The translations under genes and the position numbers were made by a program. Below the pieces are notes generated by a model. It was not told where the DNA came from and ran no database searches. It worked only from the letters and a program-made list of their open reading frames with translations. Source: Ophioderma brevispina (taxonomy: Eukaryota; Echinodermata; Ophiuroidea; Amphilepidida; Ophiodermatidae). From it: 64,000 nt of DNA. The number at the start of each line of letters is the position of its first letter. Position 1 is the stretch's first letter. The stretch covers positions 24,829 to 88,828 of the forward strand of contig JAMKCH010072541.1 of NCBI GenBank assembly GCA_023653785.1. The letters run 5' to 3'. Positions 58,612 through 64,000 of the stretch are shown here, piece by piece.

Positions 58612-58852
58612 TCTATATTACTAAAAAAACCAACTTTGTTTGTTTGTTTGTTTGTGGGTTTGTCCGGCTATGCGTTTCGCCGTCCTTTAACGTACGGATG
58701 TGAATTTTGGTATGGTGGTAGAGCTCCGACGTACGAGGTTTGTGGTCACGTTTTCGAGGGGTCATGTGGGGGTCAAAGGTCATCCAGGGGTCATTATTGG
58801 GTAACTTGGCCTAGCGGGGGCCCGCGCGCAGCGCGGGTGGGCGATGCACTAG
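58612..58852 (+). mobile_element. Helitron, non-autonomous, 241 bp
   Basis: The 5' end is TCTATATTACTAAAA directly after an A (58,611). The 3' end is CTAG (58,849-58,852) directly before a T. A GC hairpin CCCGCGC-GCA-GCGCGGG (58,821-58,837) lies 11 bases upstream of CTAG. All three are Helitron hallmarks, and there is no inverted repeat or target duplication. No Rep/helicase is present. Confidence 0.85.
58770..58782 (+). promoter_or_regulatory. DR1 nuclear-receptor-like site inside Helitron
   Basis: GGGTCA-A-AGGTCA is a direct repeat with one-base spacing, the form bound by HNF4 and RXR heterodimers. In the other Helitron copy the same place reads GGGGGTCACAGTTCC, so the site is broken. Function is inferred. 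Confidence 0.3.
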
Positions 58853-58914
58853 TGCATTTTAAAGAAGCCATGTGAACTCATGCTTATGTTACCACAGAAA
58901 ATGTTAGTACTTAA

Positions 58915-59180
<266 letters not shown>

Positions 59181-59316
59181 GCATTTTGTGATCCAAGCCC
59201 ATTTATTTCTGTTTATAATGTACTAGATATCCTCAAGAAAAGGTTATTTCCAAAATTTCATGTAATTCTGATATTACGTTTTGATGTTATGAGCTAATCA
59301 AATTTGCACATGAGAT

Positions 59317-59484
59317 AGCTTATTATATTAGACGAAACAAAACGAAACAGGCTCAGTGCACCCATTGGATTACACGCTTTATTCCGTCATAGTGTAAAAT
59401 GTATGATAACGGAATAAAGCGTGTAATCCAATGGGTGCACTGAGCCCGTTCCGTTTTGTCTCATCGAATATAATAAGCCCATGA
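59317..59484. repeat. Foldback element in block copy 2
   Basis: Left arm 59,317-59,388 (GATTACACGCTTTATTCCGT near the centre) and right arm 59,409-59,484 (ACGGAATAAAGCGTGTAATC) pair almost perfectly. Outer parts GCTTATTATATTAGA / ATAATAAGC extend the stem to about 70-75 bp. Confidence 0.85.
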
Positions 59485-59559
59485 GATTACCTACACATAC
59501 TATACAATGGTTTAGATGATAACAAAATCTCAATTTCAACTGATGTATTTGCAACTTAA

Positions 59560-59895
59560 AGGTGCTTGTTCCGATCGCCTCTGGGACCCCCCTGATTTAA
59601 CCGGAAGTAGTATAAATTTTGATATCAGATGAAAGGCCGTATTTTTCTCATTATCGTCCTGAAATTTCAACTTCCAAATCCACTTCTTTGCAAAGATATA
59701 AACAAAAAACTGTTGTTTTAGTGGGTAACCATCAATATTAGCACAGTAGTGAATAGGGCCTTGTAATGTGCATTATCGCTTCTATTATCAAAACCGCAAG
59801 TTCGTTTCCCACGATACTTGATGGTAAGTGTATGCAGGTGCCAGGCTCTCATATCAAGTGGAGAACAAGATACACATAAATCGGAACACCCACCT
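59560..59895 (+). mobile_element. TTAA element, family B, in block copy 2
   Basis: TTAA at 59,556-59,559 and 59,896-59,899. Ends AGGTGCTTGTTCCGATCG and ATCGGAACACCCACCT. A well-preserved copy. Confidence 0.85.
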
Positions 59896-60220
59896 TTAAA
59901 ATCCTTAGACATCCATTTTCTTTTTAAAAAAAATGGCTTAAAATGTACATGAGCCCCAGACAAAATGTTTAAAAAATGATACTATATTTGAAGAAAAATA
60001 CTTAGAAATTGGCACTTTTTCCCCATAAAATTACCCTTCAAATGCTTAAGGGCCATTTCAATTCCTCAGCCACACAACCCCAACCAAAGCGAATGTGTAA
60101 GAATTTTGATTCCTCAGTTGAACACCCCAATCAAACCTCCTTCCCTGGGGTAATAGTTCCTATAAAAACTAATGTTCAATTATGTATATTATCAAAACCT
60201 AATATCCAGATGATATGGAG

Positions 60221-60510
60221 TGTATATCCTCTTAATTCCTTAGACTTATTTTTAAGTCTAACAAGACTGGCATTAGTGACAAAACCTTTTTTGGACTTAA
60301 AAATTTTAAATCCGTGAAAAGGCTTACTTAAAATAAGTCCTTTTGATTTGAAAATAAACCTTTAAATGAGTTAAAAACTGTTTATAAAATCATTTAAAGA
60401 TTCATATTTGAATCTAAAGGCATTGTTTTTAAATCCCAAAAGGTTTTTTCACTAATTCCAGTCACCTTAGACTTAAAAATAAATCTAAGGAATTAAGAGA
60501 GATATATACT
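60221..60510. mobile_element. Element with about 67-bp terminal inverted repeats
   Basis: Left CTTAATTCCTTAGACTTATT and right AATAAATCTAAGGAATTAAG pair, and pairing continues through TTTTAAGTCTAA and ATTAGTGAC. The centre also has a CATATTTGAATCTAAA-type palindrome. The left end begins about 37 bases after the duplicated block ends. Confidence 0.65.
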
Positions 60511-60828
60511 GCAGGCATGTGCACTCTGCACACTATTCACTATACTACCACATTGTCTTCATATAAATCACTGGTCTTCCAAAAGTAGAAAGGGGTGGGC
60601 AAAAAGTTAAGCGATATGACTACTAATTTAAATAAATGAAATTAAAATAAGGCTCAGTCTATGTTTTAATAATATTGTTAGTAAATTCATGTCTTCTGAA
60701 TGATAAATTTCTTATCCCCCCTGTTTGTTCTCATGTAATATGAAAAATATCAATGGTCTTGATGCCATACCACACAAGGCCTGTTAGAACAAACAAGGGA
60801 TAACTATGTTTTGCATTAAAGTTGATGG

Positions 60829-61036
60829 CAGTGGCGTAACAGGCTGGGGGGGGCAGGGGGGAAGGTTGCCCCCCTGACGACTTTGGCCGGGAAAAAATTT
60901 GCAAAAATCATGCTAAATCAGCCGTTTTTTAGCCCTCTGACCGGGAAAAATTGGCCTTTTGACCCCCCTGAGAGGGAAAATTTCCCAAGACTGGGAAATT
61001 TGCCCCCTCAGAGCGGGCAGGCCCGTTACGCCACTG
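60829..61036. mobile_element. hAT-like element with perfect 8-bp target duplication
   Basis: GTTGATGG flanks on both sides (60,821-60,828 and 61,037-61,044). Ends CAGTGGCGTAACAGGC and GCCCGTTACGCCACTG. G-rich then C-rich interior with repeated GGGAAAAATT motifs. Non-autonomous. Confidence 0.85.
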
Positions 61037-61044
61037 GTTGATGG

Positions 61045-61703
61045 TTAAGTTCATCAAGTGCAAGATCATAAGTGCAAAAGCTGTCATGTGTTACATCATG
61101 GCCACATGACAAAACTCTTAATTTCTCTCTCCTTGAGTCAGTGGCACTTAAAATGGTTCTTCAGGCAATTGTGTGGCCTAAAGAATCAATCAAAAGCCAC
61201 TGACCAAAGACTTTACAAAATTATAATTCTTGATACATTTCAGAATCGCAAATATCAATAATTTCAGAACCAGCACAGATCAAACATTTGGACTTTAATA
61301 ATTCAAACAAAGAAGTCATTAATATCAAGTTGTCATGTGAATTTAAGAAGGTGGTTAGGGCAATAGCTGCCGTTTGTCAGAAATTACCATCAAACACATA
61401 ATTTTACGGTTTTTACAGAATGTAAACATCCAAATTGTTTTCAAAATCTTGGAAGTGATTTCAGTAAGGGTCCTTTTCATTATGTCAATTTTTTTCATGC
61501 CATTATGCCCCTTTAGGCTTTAATACAACATGTAACTGAATGGAGATTCATATCTGTGAATACTGCTTTTTTTCCTTTTCTGTCAATTTTTCAGCTGCAG
61601 GAAAAAAACTTATGAGAATTCTACAGACTACTTCTTTGCTTTTAAGCTATTCCTGCAAATTTTGAATATTTTGGAGTCTTTCAAGTGAATCACTGATAGT
61701 GTC
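61045..61703. other. No gene recognised; fragment shared with 48.95 kb
   Basis: About 61,415-61,515 matches 48,945-49,055. The + frame at 61,058-61,261 has no domain. Confidence 0.4.
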
Positions 61704-61707
61704 TTTA

Positions 61708-61993
61708 AAGGTGCAATGACAGATTTTGAGGCACTAAGATAGTGTCATAATAGTAATTTCATATAGATTAGACACTCAATAGATTTCTTACCTTGTATTT
61801 GGCTACAGAAATGTCTTGAAAGAGAAAAAAGGTGATTTTGATTTTGCTTATAGTTCAATATAAAACATAAGCTGAATTTTGTATTTGCTGCTATACGAAA
61901 TTATAAATTCCACACTTTTGGTATCAAAGAAAGCTTTACATCAGGGCAAAAATCAGTACTTTTGATTTTTTTTTTTTGGACACATGATATGTG
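61708..61993 (-). mobile_element. TTAA element, family F, partial reverse copy
   Basis: TTAA at 61,704-61,707 then AGGTGCAATGACAGATTTTG. The body reads as the reverse of 26,175-26,370 (AATCAGTACTTTTGATTTTT). The far end is unclear. Confidence 0.6.
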
Positions 61994-62300
61994 AACATGG
62001 TTATAGCTAGGCTACTCTGAGTGCCGGTTGTAAATCTTAAAATTTACTACACTTTTGGCACATATGGACAAATTATGAGTTATTTGCCAATTTGTGTGGT
62101 AATTTTGATTTCACTGAAGTAAAGTGCCGGTACTACTCTTAGTTTTCTTTAGGGCATTATCATTGATTTATGCAAAAGAATACAAATATTTAAAATTTAA
62201 AAGGGTAGCTTAAAAGTGAGAGATAAGTCTGTAGCATTCTCATCAGCTTTTTCCAAATGGGAAATCAAAAAAAGAAAGAAAACAGCAGTGTTGAAAGAGC

Positions 62301-62421
62301 CAGGGGTGCAAAAAATGCGGGAGCTGGGAGCGCCGCTCCGAGGAAATGGTTGAAAGTCTTGTAGGTATCTATGTGAACATTGCATGTTGCTCCTGAGGAA
62401 AGTACAAATTTTTGCACCCCT
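62301..62421. mobile_element. Short element with CAGGGGTGCAAA ends
   Basis: CAGGGGTGCAAAAAATG and CAAATTTTTGCACCCCTG are inverted repeats about 120 bp apart. The CAG...CTG termini would suit hAT, but no 8-bp duplication is seen. Confidence 0.5.
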
Positions 62422-63042
62422 GCAGTCCATTCACTTAGACCAAGTAAAAATATAAACCAGTTGATCGTCCCCGCCCGCTCCGATTTTTTTGTTATTTTGT
62501 TATTTAAAAAACAACAAGCAACCAACAACACCACCACAACGAAGGCTCTAAAAAAGAGGAGAGCAACAAAGTCAACCAAAACTATTCAGAGCATTATTGA
62601 AAACTCTCATACTATTTTAAAGAGTATCCTTCACTTTGTTGACCAACTTTCTTCAACCTCTTCAGGAGCGGGTATCCAGGGAGGGGGCGCAGAGGCGGTG
62701 CGCACCTCCCGGTAAATCTGCAATCTTGCAAAAAAATAAGCCCATTTTTGAAGGCTTTTGGACAAGTTTTATCCTTTCAGCCCCCGGTATTTTGACGTTT
62801 TTAAATCCTGGATCCACCCAGGTCTTGCATAATATCGCATGTGCCCATCTGAGACAGGGTTGGCCATCTTTGAAAAAATTTTTTGATAACCAAAAATAAA
62901 GGCCCCCTCACTAACTTTTTCAAAAGTCTGAAGATCAACTGTTTTATTTTTTTAATTGCGCTTACATTGTAAAAGATGTCAGATTTTGTCCTTATTAGGG
63001 TGATTTTTTGGTTGTATCACCTGTCAGTTATGATAAGATACC
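62422..63042. other. No gene recognised
   Basis: Frames at 62,380-62,715 and 62,636-62,899 (+) contain a Lys/Thr-rich stretch and no known motif, and the first overlaps the preceding element. Confidence 0.35.
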
Positions 63043-63046
63043 TTAA

Positions 63047-63194
63047 TGGTGGGTTCATACTCTGTCGGCAGACATCAGCCTACGTAGGATTTAGAACATG
63101 CTTGCGCAAGGATGATATGAAATAAGCATTGCCGTTAAAAAACAAGCATGTCAAAAGATAGATTTGCCGGCCTGATGAGGAAGTATGAACCCAC
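63047..63194. mobile_element. Short element with TGGGTTCATACT ends and TTAA flanks
   Basis: TTAA at 63,043-63,046 then TGGTGGGTTCATACT. AGTATGAACCCAC then TTAA, the latter at about 63,195-63,198. TCGGCAGA and GCCGGC lie just inside the ends. Confidence 0.6.
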
Positions 63195-63665
63195 TTAATT
63201 GATGTAGACCTGCAAAAATCTCCACTTTGAGTTGATTTTATTTTCAATTTAATTTAGGCAAATCCAGATAGTGCTTGAAATAGCTCGATTACGTGCGTAT
63301 TAGCAAAGTCGCCTACTTTGAGATCAAAAAAAGCCTTGCCCGGTGAAGAACCCAGATTTTAAGCATGATATTGTGGACCATGCTCAATACAGTTTGACCC
63401 TAAACACAACCATTATCTGTCCTGGTTGTAAACAACAAAATCAGCGTTAGTGTAGATGTGAGACGCCCATCGATTTGTGATGTAGGTCTATTTGTGGGCG
63501 ACGGTTAATAAGAACAAAATTTCCTCAATACTTCATTTTTCACTATTTGGAGGTTTTTTTATACATTTAAAACAGTTCATATGGACTGCACACACTTATC
63601 CTGATTAAAAAAAATACATTTCCACATTTTTCGATTCACTCGCATTATCGCTGCTTTCCCTTTAA

Positions 63666-63910
63666 AGGACATGAAGAATTTCCAGAAAGAAGCGCCCCCA
63701 ATTTGTTTAACCTCGTTTTTTACATATTGGAATTGCTACTAAGGTATTAGATCACACCTAAAAGCTGAATAAGCCAAATACACCGTCTTTATGAAAGAAG
63801 ATAAGAGTATAAATTCTGTCGTGCACGACAGCAGAAATTCAAAGCATGGTTTTCTATAGGGATGATTATGAAAGCACGGCAAGTTAAAACCTCCACTGGT
63901 AGTGACCATG
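63666..63910 (+). mobile_element. TTAA element, family I, partial
   Basis: TTAA at 63,662-63,665 then AGGACATGAAGAATTTCC. It keeps the CTGTCGTGCACGACAG palindrome (about 63,817-63,832). The right end was not found before the window ends. Confidence 0.55.
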
Positions 63911-64000
63911 GTAATACCTGGTCAGACAAATCACAGCCAAAAGTGTCATGTGACCCAGGGCCCCAAACAATCAGTTTCCTAAATATGTAGCTAGCGACCA

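Overview
The window is eukaryotic, most likely from a non-vertebrate animal; a marine invertebrate is my guess, not a proof. It is AT-rich and gene-poor, with no bacterial operon structure and no long open frame. It is filled with animal-type mobile elements: tRNA-derived SINEs, CR1/jockey-like LINE remnants, a Helitron, hAT- and Harbinger-like elements, and many short elements flanked by TTAA. Most short open frames are chance or repeat-derived.

The only convincing host coding sequence is a pair of + strand exons near 54.0 and 56.5 kb. They encode a transmembrane segment and the cytoplasmic tail of an unidentified single-pass membrane protein. The intron phases match, the splice sites are good, and the tail ends in a PDZ-ligand-like sequence. 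The ectodomain exons should lie upstream but I could not identify them. A weak candidate first exon is at 41.15 kb.

Layout: 1-0.84 kb is a strand-asymmetric pyrimidine-rich segment. 0.85-4.0 kb and 10.85-13.9 kb are two copies of a 3-kb unit carrying a long hairpin and a CCAAT-rich patch. Between them lie TTAA elements, a hAT-like element, a SINE and a CR1-like LINE tail. 14-21 kb holds a second SINE, a cluster of eight copies of one 20-bp motif in both orientations, a 600-bp polypurine array and a 754-bp piggyBac-like element. 26.6-27.7 kb is a duplicated palindromic element. 29.8-31.6 kb is a minisatellite. 33.0-38.0 kb is a large inverted repeat with GGCCGCCATTTT-type motifs, enclosing a minus-strand reverse transcriptase relic. 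44.66-45.8 kb is a Harbinger-like element with a decayed MADF-like frame. 45.9-47.2 kb is a 42-bp minisatellite. 49.1-51.0 and 58.3-60.2 kb are two copies of a composite block holding a Helitron, TTAA elements and a foldback element.

The strongest mobile-element evidence is internal. An element at 51,679-52,021 has an unoccupied copy of its own insertion site at 53.8 kb, which fixes a TTAA target duplication. Several other families here share that target and similar ends. Paralogous copies differ mainly by one- and two-base indels, and one A-run is 144 bases long, so part of the apparent decay may be unpolished long-read sequence.
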